Shown here piece by piece: positions 26,801-35,330 of a stretch of 64,000 nucleotides of DNA. The stretch covers positions 9,188,742 to 9,252,741 of the forward strand of contig JAMKCF010000003.1 of the NCBI GenBank assembly GCA_023634235.1, read 5' to 3'. The translations under genes and the position numbers were made by a program. The stretch is from Pisaster brevispinus (taxonomy: Eukaryota > Echinodermata > Asteroidea > Forcipulatida > Asteriidae). How positions within the stretch are numbered: the first letter of the stretch is position 1; each line of letters begins with the position of its first letter. The notes under the pieces were generated by a model. The model made no database searches. It was not told where the DNA came from and worked only from the letters and a program-made list of their open reading frames with translations.

Positions 26801-29800
26801 AAAGTTGTTGGGACTTTCATATAGCTTTGGTTGGCAAACTTATTTATTAATGCTATATTCATTGATTAATTAAGCATTCTGTTTTTAACTGTTGTGCACA
26901 AAATTAATTTGCTTACACTTTACTTTACAGGACCGGTGACGAATGTATTTTGGTATCTTTTCCTAACAAGTTTTTTTCGTAGATTTGATTCTAACCCAAC
27001 TAAATTTTAAACATAAAAGCCAAGTTTACCTCCACCGCTTGAGAAGCATAAATACGGGAACCTCCAGACATTTCCCAGGCCCACGGCATAACCGACGCAC
27101 GCCAAAACAAACTCGGCCTTCCGTCCCCAGCGGTCCCGGTTCTCCACTCCTCCACCAGTGGGCTGCGTCACGGTCATGGGCGCGCCGTTTCCCACCTTCC
27201 CACCGAGATGTTTTCCCGGACCGCCATCCAGTTCCAGAGCCGTAAACTTCACATCACTGTGATCTGGCATCTTGTTGCTAGAATGAGAAAGGACACGATG
27301 AGAAAAACTAGATCCAACGAGTCTGAACTAGCAAAACACGTGCACTCACAACCTTAAAGTAGTAATGGCAGGCACTACCACCAATACCACCTCAACTGGA
27401 CAATTCAACAACTGGCCGGTAGCGCAAGGATGAGTGGCTCGAGCGAGGTTAGGTCGAGCTTGAAGTTGCCAAATCTGTGTAGCTCCGACGATTGCCGATT
27501 ATAGTCTTTCACAAACAAACGCACGCCTGAGCTCCCGATCTTAGTGGTATTACACGCACTAGTAGTAGTAGTGCACTACCTGCTGCTCCCTTTCGAATTC
27601 TACTTCCTACCTCTAAAATCTCATTCATAATAATAATACTATGTTGGTTGAATGACTAGGCACTATTATGTATTATGTGGGTATGGATATGATCTCAGTA
27701 GTCACAGACATAAAACCCGCTCACGAAGCGAAGAGGATCAGAAAACAATATTGGCATAAATAGAGGGCGCTGTAACCTTTTATTAACGCATCAAGAAGGC
27801 AGTGGGTAAAACACCGATCTTTGGCCTGGTACGTGGGGGAACGGAGGAATCATCAGACTCCCCGTCCCGCATACACGGGACTTTTTTCAGGGGTTGCTTT
27901 GCTGCACGGAGTATGTGGTGCTGCTCGTATGATTGTAATCGTCTGGAAGCATATCATATTGGACGGAGCAGAGGAATCCAGGTTTGATTGCAGGTTCAGA
28001 TGCAGGCAGAACAGGACCCATAATGACAAAGAACTGATTGGCAAAAGTTCTGTTGTTCCGCTCTTAACAATGGGGGAAGGTTGGTGTGGGCTCATCCACC
28101 TTTCTCTTCCCGACCCTCCAACCATTGGATTGTCAGTTTTTTCGCTTGCTTACGGTCTCTTGCGTCTCGAGCTGACGTACATTTTGTATTTTGAGACAAA
28201 ACATTCCCCAGGGCTCGGAAATGTACCTCCCCCCCCCCCCCTCTCTCTCTCTCTCTGTATCCACCCTCTTGCGTTTAGTAGTTTCTGATTTCTGGTTCTT
28301 TTGTTGAAACAGAAAACACGTGTCCCGAGAGGTGAGCTCGCGCACCGAGCCTTCTACAGGATCCTGGGACTCTTCCTCCGCCATCAATCACGTATTATCA
28401 TTGGGACTTAGCCAAACTATTACAAAACAACCTGCAGATGAGTTCCGATCTTGACCCTGGCAAAAAATGTCTAGACATCATATTATACCCGACACACAGC
28501 ATTTTGTTTTCATAACAGGGTTCCCACGAGTTTATAAGTTTACAAAACCTTCATCCCCTTGATTTCAGCGAATTCAGAACTGTTTGTTAAATTAATTCAT
28601 TTTGTACTAGTTAGCCTAGATTTGTACATCAACAAACTTATCTACAATCAATGGCCTGACCTATTTAAAAGTGTAATGTAGGCTAACCACTCTGGAACCA
28701 AACATTATAAAGGAACAGCTACACATCATAATTTGTTTTCAATCGAGACGGGGCAGCCACTTTAACCTTGGCCGGTGACACTAATAATACACCAATTTGT
28801 GCCCATTCTATTAAAGTTTGACTGTTTCCCGATAATATTTTATGTCGTCTGCATATTGCTCCATGATTTTCACTATTTTCAAATAAGATATTCTGGACAA
28901 TTAAACAAGTTACCATTGTCATTTAGACAAACCTTCGAGAGCGATTAGGGGAAAGAAAACAGCTTTTTGCCTCTTTTAAAAGAAAAATGGGTCTGTCGAG
29001 TCTCATTTTGTGCCGAGTTGAAGTTGAAGTTTAGAACAATGGGTTTGCCGTCTATTTTAAAGCAAGTCGGCTCATGCTTGGCCGGGCTGCCAGGGTCACT
29101 ACGACGCCTCGACTGGAGGGTTGATATGGAGTGCCAATGATCGACCCATCGGAACATCAGTGCCGGTTGTTCCGGCCCTGCAGGTTGTTTCACAAGTCTC
29201 TTAGCTGTAGTTTGCTTCAGGAGCAAAATACTTTAGTGCCCTGTACGTAACACTCGCGTGTTCACCAGCAACTAGAGGACCATGTCAGGCACGGGTTTGT
29301 CGGGAACAGTGCGTTCAACATAGGCTGAATGATCACTGACACAACGGGTTAGACATAAACGGGTTTGTCGGATATAATTATAACGGTCCAGACATTATGG
29401 TTTGTCAGACACAATTACAAAGGGTATGGCAGAACAATGCATAATATTTGTCGGACACAATGGGTCAGTTGTAAACAGGTTTGTCGGACAATTACAAAGG
29501 GTGACCTTTATATAAAGGTTTGTCATACACAATATTACGAGAGGCTCAGACATGGCGGTTTGTCGGACATGATGAGATGGACTTCTATGGTTTGTCGACA
29601 CATTTATGAAAGGTCAGACATTTTATGGTTTGTCGTACACAGTGGGTCAGACTTTATGGTTACACAGAATGGATCGGCCATAATTATCCAAATTGTTTGT
29701 CAGACATAATGGTATCCATGTCGGACATAATGGTCTACCGCCGACATGACGATCTCAATGGTCAATCGTGAAAGAAAGAAAAAAAATCAGCGCCAGCACC

Positions 29801-30455
29801 CAATAATTAATATTAATCTTTTTGTATTACAGGCTAGGTATACTTTTGGTAACTAAAATTGCCAAAGCTCCAGGTTTCAATTATTATCACTCGGTGTGTC
29901 CCAACATGCATAAAATATCAAACCTGTGAAATTTGGGCTTAATTTGTTAGTTGCAAGATCATGAATTAATCAAACAAACTCGATGCATGTGTTCTTCAAG
30001 GTGCCCGAGAAGGCTAATTCATGCGTGAAGCCCTCTCAGATTCAAATTTGTGGGTGATAATATACCTCTCTTTCTCTAAAATTAATTGACTTCAAAGTGG
30101 TCGTTTCTAACAATGTTTTATAACATCAACAGCTCCCCAGTGCTTTTTACAAAGTACTAAGTTTTTCATGGTCATTTAGCTTGTTGAATTACCCAAAGTG
30201 CACAATTCCCTCTAGAATCAGACCCTGCTGAGTAGTCAATAAGAAAACAAGCTGAAGTGCATTTCTGAAAAAAATATCATACAATTTGTTAAAAGTTGTT
30301 TAGCCTTTTTGTAAAAAAAAAAGCGAATCATTATAGAAGACTCGACTTAGCATTGTAAGCCTACACCTTTAGACTTACCTGCTTTCTTCAATTACATCAA
30401 AACCCTCGTTTTTGGTTCCTGTGAGGGTACCATTCCCCTTTCCAATTCCATACAT
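2757..30455 (-). CDS. SLC6-family Na+/Cl- dependent amino-acid/neurotransmitter transporter, 5' part of gene (7 exons, TM1-TM6)
   Basis: Plasma-membrane symporter that couples uptake of an amino-acid-type substrate to Na+ and Cl-. Seven exons join in phase to about 354 residues. The N-terminus (1-78) carries RDRW (73-76), the RxxW cytoplasmic gate. TM1 has [13 protein letters not shown] (89-101). TM2 has MEFALGQY (129-136). TM3 (exon 4) is followed by extracellular loop 2 with Cys194/Cys203 and N-glycosylation sequons at 195, 213 and 219. TM4, TM5 and TM6 follow. Gly92 replaces the Asp that monoamine transporters have in TM1, so this belongs with the GABA/glycine/taurine-type carriers; the exact substrate cannot be read. 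TM7-12, needed for function, are not in the window and should lie left of base 1. Every internal junction is AG/GT. Family assignment is very secure; subfamily is uncertain. Confidence 0.93.
9125..9320 (+). repeat. Degenerate minisatellite, about 22-bp unit
   Basis: About eight imperfect copies of TTCCCTCAAAATACTATTTCG. No coding or regulatory meaning is visible. Confidence 0.8.
12860..13140 (-). repeat. Dispersed repeat, GGCACCAAGGCA family, two tandem inverted-sense copies
   Basis: TTGCCTCCGTACCCCATGGT, CATTGCCTTGGTGCCCCTTG recurs as GGTTATTGCCTTGGGGCGCC; each is followed by a GAA(A)TGTT block. Orientation is opposite to the copy at 13560-13775. Confidence 0.65.
13560..13775 (+). repeat. 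Dispersed repeat, GGCACCAAGGCA family
   Basis: GGGGCAAGGCAATTTCCATT, AGCAAAGGGCACAG, then a duplicated GAGGGTCACCAAGGCCACAC and AGAGGCCTTGTTCCAGGCCT. Same family as 2570-2705, 12860-13140, 19530-19690, 23090-23265 and 54350-54512. Confidence 0.65.
14108..14242 (-). CDS. SLC6 transporter exon 6 (TM5)
   Basis: Acceptor ttccttag before 14242, donor GAC|GTAAGT after 14108; 45 codons, phase 0 at both ends. Residues 275-319: [20 protein letters not shown] is TM5, and [12 protein letters not shown] is the loop before TM6. YFTATFPY is a near-invariant SLC6 motif. Confidence 0.93.
15258..15416. mobile_element. Foldback MITE-like element (CTAGGATTAATCCTA type)
   Basis: The ends CGATTTCACGAAACGCTAG and CTAGGAAGAGTTTGGTGAAATCG are near-perfect inverted copies. 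The interior is a string of smaller palindromes on TAGGATTAATCCTA and CTAAGTTAGGAC. It is intronic in the SLC6 gene. Confidence 0.8.
15923..16906. mobile_element. Non-autonomous DNA transposon, 984 bp, 17-bp TIRs
   Basis: Left terminus CAGTCCTTCTGATTTGA; its exact reverse complement ends at 16906. GGGCAG immediately flanks both ends (15917-15922 and 16907-16912), a 6-bp target-site duplication. Each end carries a subterminal hairpin (15988-16011 and about 16859-16883) built on AGGCGTGCGA- or AGGTGTGTGA-like arms. No transposase frame is visible, so it needed one in trans. CAG termini with a 5-8 bp duplication suggest the hAT superfamily, but this is tentative. It sits in the intron before the TM5 exon. 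Confidence 0.85.
17576..17708 (-). CDS. SLC6 transporter exon 5 (TM4)
   Basis: The acceptor follows a run of 13 T on the minus strand and ends cag before 17708; the donor AAG|GTAAGA follows 17576. It encodes His230 (completed) to Lys274: [20 protein letters not shown], then hydrophobic TM4 and KGLKTSGK. The RVLQ...RWEL and KG-K-SGK signatures are standard for the family. Confidence 0.92.
17709..18301. other. SLC6 intron 4 (593 bp)
   Basis: Only unique AT-rich sequence is seen, apart from the T-run next to the acceptor. Confidence 0.7.
18302..18530 (-). CDS. SLC6 transporter exon 4 (TM3 and extracellular loop 2)
   Basis: Acceptor cacag before 18530, donor CA|GTAAGT after 18302. It encodes residues 155-229 plus two bases of His230. 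TM3 contains [10 protein letters not shown], with Tyr169/Tyr170 where the substrate- and ion-contacting Tyr of the family sits. Loop 2 has [16 protein letters not shown] with the conserved disulfide Cys pair (194, 203) and three N-X-S/T sequons. ELPW..CNN.WNT resembles GABA- and glycine-type transporters most closely. Confidence 0.93.
18785..18985 (-). mobile_element. Leu/Ser-tRNA-like SINE, degenerate (minus)
   Basis: The minus strand reads GTTGCTTCTCATCACCCAGG and AGTAAATGAG, preceded by TGTCCTTGAATAACTGTG, the tail shared with 50375-50530. Intronic in SLC6. Confidence 0.55.
19530..19690 (+). repeat. Dispersed repeat, GGCACCAAGGCA family
   Basis: GAAGGGGCACAGCAATTTTC, TTATATTGGAACTTTGCAAA and GGGCACCACAGCAAAAGCAC, ending TTCAAGGCCTG. 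Its plus-strand conceptual translation resembles that of 23090-23265. Confidence 0.65.
19912..19997 (+). repeat. Poly-A / (AAAT)n tract
   Basis: C7 is followed by about 18 A, then AAAT repeats and A-rich sequence. It could be a retroposon tail, but no body was recognised upstream. It lies in the SLC6 exon 3-4 intron. Confidence 0.85.
23090..23265 (+). repeat. Dispersed repeat, GGCACCAAGGCA family
   Basis: TAAAGGCAAGGGCAGTTTCT, TTTCTACTGGAACATTAGGG, GCACCAAGGCAATGAACAGG. A shorter piece with GGCAATGGAAAGGGGCGTGG lies at 23775-23835. Confidence 0.65.
24423..24446 (+). repeat. (TTG)n microsatellite
   Basis: Seven to eight TTG units ending TTGCTG. Other simple repeats: (AAT)n 1327-1346, (CA)n 13988-14000, (AAAT)n 19945-19990, (TTA)n 21428-21458, (CT)n 28242-28256, (TAA)n 49887-49911, (AAAT)n 52972-52997 and (AAAT)n 57761-57780. 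Confidence 0.9.
24812..24933 (+). repeat. Exact 61-bp tandem duplication
   Basis: The copies at 24812-24872 and 24873-24933 appear identical (ATACTTTGAGTAAGACC...ACTTGT), so the duplication is recent. Confidence 0.92.
26045..26179 (-). CDS. SLC6 transporter exon 3 (TM2)
   Basis: Acceptor cccag before 26179, donor G|GTGAGT after 26045, phase 1 at both ends. It encodes residues 109-153 plus the first base of Gly154: AFLIPY, TM2, then [14 protein letters not shown] and ICPIFK. Glu130 and Gln135 are family-conserved positions. ICPIFKG leading into the next exon is typical of the TM2-TM3 loop. Confidence 0.93.
26180..27029. other. SLC6 intron 2 (850 bp)
   Basis: It holds one tRNA-like SINE fragment (26290-26440). 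Nothing else is recognised. Confidence 0.7.
26290..26440 (-). mobile_element. tRNA-like SINE fragment (minus)
   Basis: The minus strand reads GGGTCTAGCTTGGTGGATGA, then GGTCATGGGTTCAAATTCCA, resembling box A and box B spacing. It is of a different type from the two families above. It lies in the intron between SLC6 exons 2 and 3. Confidence 0.5.
27030..27277 (-). CDS. SLC6 transporter exon 2 (N-terminal tail and TM1)
   Basis: The acceptor has a good pyrimidine tract (tttctcattctag) before 27277; the donor G|GTAAAC follows 27030. It encodes residues 26-108 plus the first base of Gly109. The cytoplasmic segment is Gly-rich, followed by RDRW and TM1 with [13 protein letters not shown]. The usual NGGG after TM1 reads SGGG here (Ser106). 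If exon 1 were not used, translation could start at the Met codon 27270-27268, which is still in frame. Confidence 0.93.
27278..30378. other. SLC6 intron 1 (3.1 kb)
   Basis: It includes a GC- and CpG-richer patch (27780-28390) that could be a promoter or alternative first exon, a C-run plus (CT)n at 28229-28256 and the degenerate repeat at 29285-29755. The 155-codon plus-strand frame at 27821-28288 is unrecognised and crosses the CT microsatellite. Confidence 0.6.
29285..29755 (+). repeat. Degenerate tandem repeat with GGTTTGTCGGACA core
   Basis: At least a dozen irregularly spaced copies of (A)GGTTTGTCGGACA followed by CAATTA, GGGTCAG or ATAATGG variants, at 30-60 bp intervals. The frame from 29365 to 29709 is a by-product. 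Confidence 0.8.
30379..30455 (-). CDS. SLC6 transporter exon 1 (start codon, N-terminal 25 residues)
   Basis: ATG at 30455-30453 opens [11 protein letters not shown]... for 25 codons plus two bases, ending at a strong donor (AG|GTAAGT) after 30379. A TAA stands in frame three codons before the ATG, fixing the start. The phase (2) matches the acceptor at 27277 exactly: the split codon becomes AGC, followed by Asn-Lys-Met, so the Met at 27270 is internal residue 29. The Gly/Thr-rich N-terminus has no recognised domain, as is normal for SLC6 N-termini. It was found by phase logic, not homology; transcript evidence would settle it. Confidence 0.72.
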
Positions 30456-31436
30456 CCTTTTTTAGTGCTTCAGTGTGTCACCAACTAATTCACGAATAAC
30501 TACTGAGCCCCTCGAAACGAACTCTCGAAGCCCACGAATAACTATAGCCCGAATGCGGCAACAACAAAAAAATGTTTAGTTATGGGGTAAGAATGTCAGC
30601 GTGAGTGTTTTTATGAGGATCGAGCTGAACTTTGACCACGCCGGTTGTCCTTTCACGACTATGCGTCGTGTTGAAGTTGTGTGAAATGCGGTTAAAGGAA
30701 CTACATGGGGATTGGGGGGGGGGGGGGACACAACCCAACCAAGTAAGAACAATTTGATCATAATTATAGGAAATCATTGTCACATCTAAAGGATCAATCG
30801 CCAAAAAACTATAACATTTTAACAAACAAACAAAAAACCGCCACAAAAACAGAATTCGCTGAGTAAAAAAGTAGACTAAAATTAACTTAACAAATTTTTA
30901 AAATTCAAAAATTATTTGAGTAAATGATGTAGACTTGAAACACAGCAAACAAATTGTTATTAAAGTCTACTTGTTATCTTGTTCTATCTGGGTTGAAATT
31001 TCCGCTTAAAAGTTCGGCTACGATGACTACATGAAGGCAGACAAAAGAGTGTTTAAACTTTTGGATAAGATCCAGGGTGGTTGATATGGTCTTTAAATAA
31101 TTACACAATGGTCAATTTGTTTACATAAAACTTTGTTTATTGTTTGGTTATGGGCTCAGATAAAAATAAACGACAGCGACTTTTATGATTCAGCACTATC
31201 GGTGGTAGTTTGCATTGGGATTAGGGTCGGCTGTTTAAACATAAAAAAAACATCCGTCATCATATATAATTTCGAATAGCTTCTCAATGTGTTTGCGAAG
31301 TCTCAAGATTCCCTTATATCAATATCTGTCATAATGCCTTTGAACAATGAAATGAGTGGTAGACATTTGGTAAAATAACACGAAAATTATGCCAGCTTTG
31401 GAGCTGTACGTTAAGACTTAGTATACATCACCAGAA

Positions 31437-33845
31437 GTTGGGAGGATTGAGGCAGTAGGTATTCTACATAATCTCTCAATTGGTTGATGGTGGGATTGAG
31501 GCAGAAGGATCTAAGGCCTACACACTAAAATCAGTTGGTTGGATTAAGAGGATTAAGACAGATCCTTATAGTTATCCGAATTCGTATGATTTTAGCAGAT
31601 TACGGCAGTAGGGATTATCTCAAATCGGTTTGGAGATTTGAGGCAGTAGTGATCCTACATAATTATCTAAATTCGGTTGCTTTTGGAGGATTGAGGTAGC
31701 ACAGGGATCCTGCATTTTAGAGTGGCGAGGTAATAGGGTTCCTACTTTCACACATACTGTTTTCTGGAGGATTGGGCGGTAGTGATCCTACATAATCACA
31801 AATCTGTTGTTTTTGGAGGATTGAGGTAGTAGGGTTCCTACAACTCTCAAATCAGTTGATTTTGGAGGATTGAGGCAGTAGGGATCCTACATTTCTCAAA
31901 TCAGTTGATTTTGGAGGATTGAAGAAGTAGGAATTACATTTCTCAACTCAGTTGATTTTGGAGGATTGAGGTAGTAGGAATCCTACAATTCTCAACTCAG
32001 TTGATTTTGGAGGATTGAGGTAGTAGGGATCCTACATTTCTCAAATCAGTTGATTTTGGAGGATTGAGGTAGTAGGGATCCTATATTTCTCATATCAGTT
32101 GATTTTGGAGGATTGAGTTTATAGTGGGTCCTACATTTCTCAAATCAGTCGATTTTGGAGGATTGAGGTAGTAGGGATCCTAAACTTCTCAAATCAGTTG
32201 ATTTTGGAGGATTGAGGTAGTAGGGATCCTACATTTCTCATATCAGTTGATTTTGGAGGATTGAGGTAGTAGGGATCCTACATTTCTCAACTCTGTTGAT
32301 TTTGGAGGATTGAGGTAGTAGGGATCCTACATTTCTCATATCAGTTGATTTTGGAGGATTGAGGTAGTAGGAATCCTACAATTCTCAACTCAGTTGATTT
32401 TGGAGGATTGAGGTAGTAGGGATCCTACATTTCTCATATCAGTTGATTTTGGAGGATTGAGGTAGTAGGAATCCTACAATTCTCAAATCAGTTGATTTTG
32501 GAGGATTGAGGTAGTAGGGATCCTACATTTCTCATATCAGTTGATTTTGGAGGATTGAGGTAGTAGGAATCCTACAATTCTCAAATCAGTTGATTTTGGA
32601 GGATTGAGGTAGTAGGGATCCTACATTTCTCAAATCAGTTGATTTTGGAGGATTGAAGAAGTAGGAATTACATTTCTCAACTCAGTTGATTTTGGAGGAT
32701 TGAGGTAGTAGGAATCCTACATTTCTCAAATCAGTCGATTTTGGAGGATTGAGGTAGTAGGGATCCTACATTTCTCAAATCAGTTGATTTTGGAGGATTG
32801 AGGTAGTAGGGATCCTATATTTCTCATATCAGTTGATTTTGGAGGATTGAGTTTATAGTGGGTCCTACATTTCTCAAATCAGTCGATTTTGGAGGATTGA
32901 GGTAGTAGGGATCCTAAACTTCTCAAATCAGTTGATTTTGGAGGATTGAGGTAGTAGGGATCCTACATTTCTCATATCAGTTGATTTTGGAGGATTGAGG
33001 TAGTAGGGATCCTACATTTTTCAACTCTGTTGATTTTGGAGGATTGAGGTAGTAGGGATCCTACATTTCTCATATCAGTTGATTTTGGAGGATTGAGTTT
33101 ATAGTGGGTCCTACATTTCTCAAATCAGTCGATTTTGGAGGATTGAGGTAGTAGGGATCCTAAACTTCTCAAATCAGTTGATTTTGGAGGATTGAGGTAG
33201 TAGGGATCCTACATTTCTCATATCAGTTGATTTTGGAGGATTGAGGTAGTAGGGATCCTACATTTCTCAACTCTGTTGATTTTGGAGGATTGAGGTAGTA
33301 GGGATCCTACATTTCTCATATCAGTTGATTTTGGAGGATTGAGGTAGTAGGAATCCTACAATTCTCAACTCAGTTGATTTTGGAGGATTGAGGTAGTAGG
33401 GATCCTACATTTCTCATATCAGTTGATTTTGGAGGATTGAGGTAGTAGGAATCCTACAATTCTCAAATCAGTTGATTTTGGAGGATTGAGGTAGTAGGGA
33501 TCCTACATTTTTCAAATTGGTTAATTTTGGAGGATCGAGGTAGTAGTGGATCCTACATTTCTCAAATCGGTTGATTTTGGAGGATTGAGGTAATAGTGGG
33601 TATTACATTTCTCAAATCAATTGATTTTGGAGGATTGAGGTAGTGGGGATCCTTCATTTCTCAAATCAGTTGATTTTGGAGGATTGAGGTAGTAGGGATC
33701 CTACATTTCTCAAATCAGTTGATTTTGGAGGATTGAGGTAGTAGGGATCTGACATTCACACACTACAGTTGATTTTGGAGGATTGAGGCAGTAGGGATCC
33801 TGCGAATCCAAAATTTGTTAATTTTGAAGAATTGATAATATTGGG
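31437..33845. repeat. 49-bp-unit minisatellite array (about 2.4 kb) with let-7-like 12-mer
   Basis: The consensus unit is 49 bp, built from GATTTTGGAGGATTGAGG, TAGTAGGGATCCTAC and ATTTCTCAAATCAGTT. The first 400 bp (31437-31840) and the last 200 bp are degenerate; 31950-33500 is highly homogeneous. Variants (GAAGAAGTAGGAATTAC, GAGTTTATAGTGGGTCC, CTAAACTTCTC) recur in blocks, showing higher-order repeats. Most core units carry a near-palindrome around GGATCC. There is no open frame: 49 is not a multiple of 3 and stops occur. By hand count 31 units contain TGAGGTAGTAGG. The array lies about 1 kb upstream of the SLC6 start exon. Confidence 0.97.
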
Positions 33846-34995
33846 GATGGTATACATAAACACATTTTGTAGGATTGAAGCTGTTTCCTGCAGGGAGTAT
33901 CAAGTAGGTCAGGGTTAATAAACTAATCACTGTTTGACTGACACACAAACACAGATATTGTAATAATATTGCAAACATAAACCAGCAATTTATTTATTCG
34001 GTCTCATCAACAAAAACAAACATTTCAACCTTTGTGCTTTGGTGTGTTTCACCTTATCAAGGGACTGTCAACAAATGCACGTTATTGTACAAACTTAGCA
34101 AACCTGAAGATGATGTGGGTGTTTCAATGTCACCATGGTAAAGCTGGTCGTAAAAAGCTAGAACAACAAACAAAATGTGTACATGCAAAACACCTATGAT
34201 TGTACTCTGCCTCTCTACAAATACAACAGACTCTTCCAACAATCGTGCAACGCCCACCAAAACTACACAAACTGAACACCCACTTATATTTGCAGACAAA
34301 ACCCCTGGCATTTGGGGTCTAAATAGCCAGGCCCCTTTGTGTGTTTTTGACTAATAAGACTATGGTTGTTGAAGAGCAAGGCAGGGTCCCAACACTTCAC
34401 CAAACCACAACCCCCATTTTTAAAACATAGGTCTTGTGAGTACATGGCTTTTATGATTTCTATTTTTAGATGTAAGACGTATTTCACAAAACGACAGACA
34501 AGTTATTTAGTCCTTCCAAATGAAAACAAATGATAGAGAAATTATATCTTCACAATTTTACAATCCGGAATAAAACTTACAGGCAGGAATTTTCCCAAAT
34601 CATGTATAATGTAATGGTCTTCAGCAGCAGTTAAAATACATCTACTTTTAGGCAAGTGTAGGCAACAAGAAACAACTAAAACAACTAGAAAAACTTATTC
34701 TAATCTATAACTATACAATCATTGGAATTATCTTCCAATTCGAACATACACACAGGGAGTAATACTGAGTACAGAGTGTAAATACGTTCCTTTCTAAACC
34801 CTGATTTCTACTAGTGTTGCATCGGTACAAAATTATAGGCACGTGGTTCAACCAATCAGAAGGAAGAAGACCTGACTCACCTCCAGTACAACCAATCAGC
34901 TTCATCCGTTATTCTAAAAAAATACAAATGACACCATTCTTGTCGGTTTTGTGAACTACATGTAAACCCTGTAAACAACTTAGAGAGATAATTAG

Positions 34996-35150
34996 CTTTG
35001 GGTTGAATAAAGAAAAATGACTACAGCGAGATTTGAACCTGCGACCTTTGGATGAATGTGCAAGCAATCTACCAACTGAGCCATCAAGCCTTAATGTTGG
35101 CTGTCTCCCTATTTTGTTAATATCTTTGTTCGAGTGTGCCAGTCAGAAAC
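34996..35150 (-). mobile_element. tRNA-derived SINE copy (minus)
   Basis: Read on the minus strand: TTCTGACTGGCACACTCGAA, AAAGATATT, then a tRNA-like block with box A (TGGCTCAGTTGGTAGA) and box B (GGTTCAAATC), ending with a TTTATTCAACCCAAAG tail. It matches the copy at 52410-52612. The cloverleaf is degenerate, so it is not a working tRNA gene. Confidence 0.8.
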
Positions 35151-35174
35151 TTCCCAGGTCATAATCCTAAACTA

Positions 35175-35330
35175 AGTTGGTGTGATCCCTTATTATACGG
35201 CAGTCCACAGGTTGAATGGCTTCTGACTGGCACCTTGACTCAATTGGTAGAGTGCCGCCATGTCAATCCAAAAGTTGCAGGTTCAAATCCTGCTGTAGCA
35301 AATAATATTTGTTCCACCCACAATTAATTT
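35175..35330 (+). mobile_element. tRNA-derived SINE copy (plus)
   Basis: GTTGGTGTGATCCCTTATTA...GGCTTCTGACTGGCACC leads into a tRNA-like block with box A (TGACTCAATTGGTAGAG) and box B (GGTTCAAATCC), then TTTGTTCCACCC. It lies head-to-head with the minus copy at 34996-35150. Confidence 0.78.

Noticed and set aside
27821..28288. 155-codon plus-strand frame, the longest in the window
   Set aside because: It runs through a C-run and CT microsatellite, has no recognisable domain and lies antisense inside SLC6 intron 1.
31437..33845. CRISPR-like array
   Set aside because: The units are contiguous 49-mers without unique spacers, in a eukaryotic genome; this is a minisatellite.
31437..33845. Cluster of genuine let-7 microRNA genes
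   Set aside because: Identity stops after 12 nt and the hairpin is about 37 nt, too short for a precursor with a 22-nt duplex.
35026..35098. tRNA gene on the minus strand
   Set aside because: Box A and B are present but the acceptor ends do not pair; it is embedded in a SINE body.
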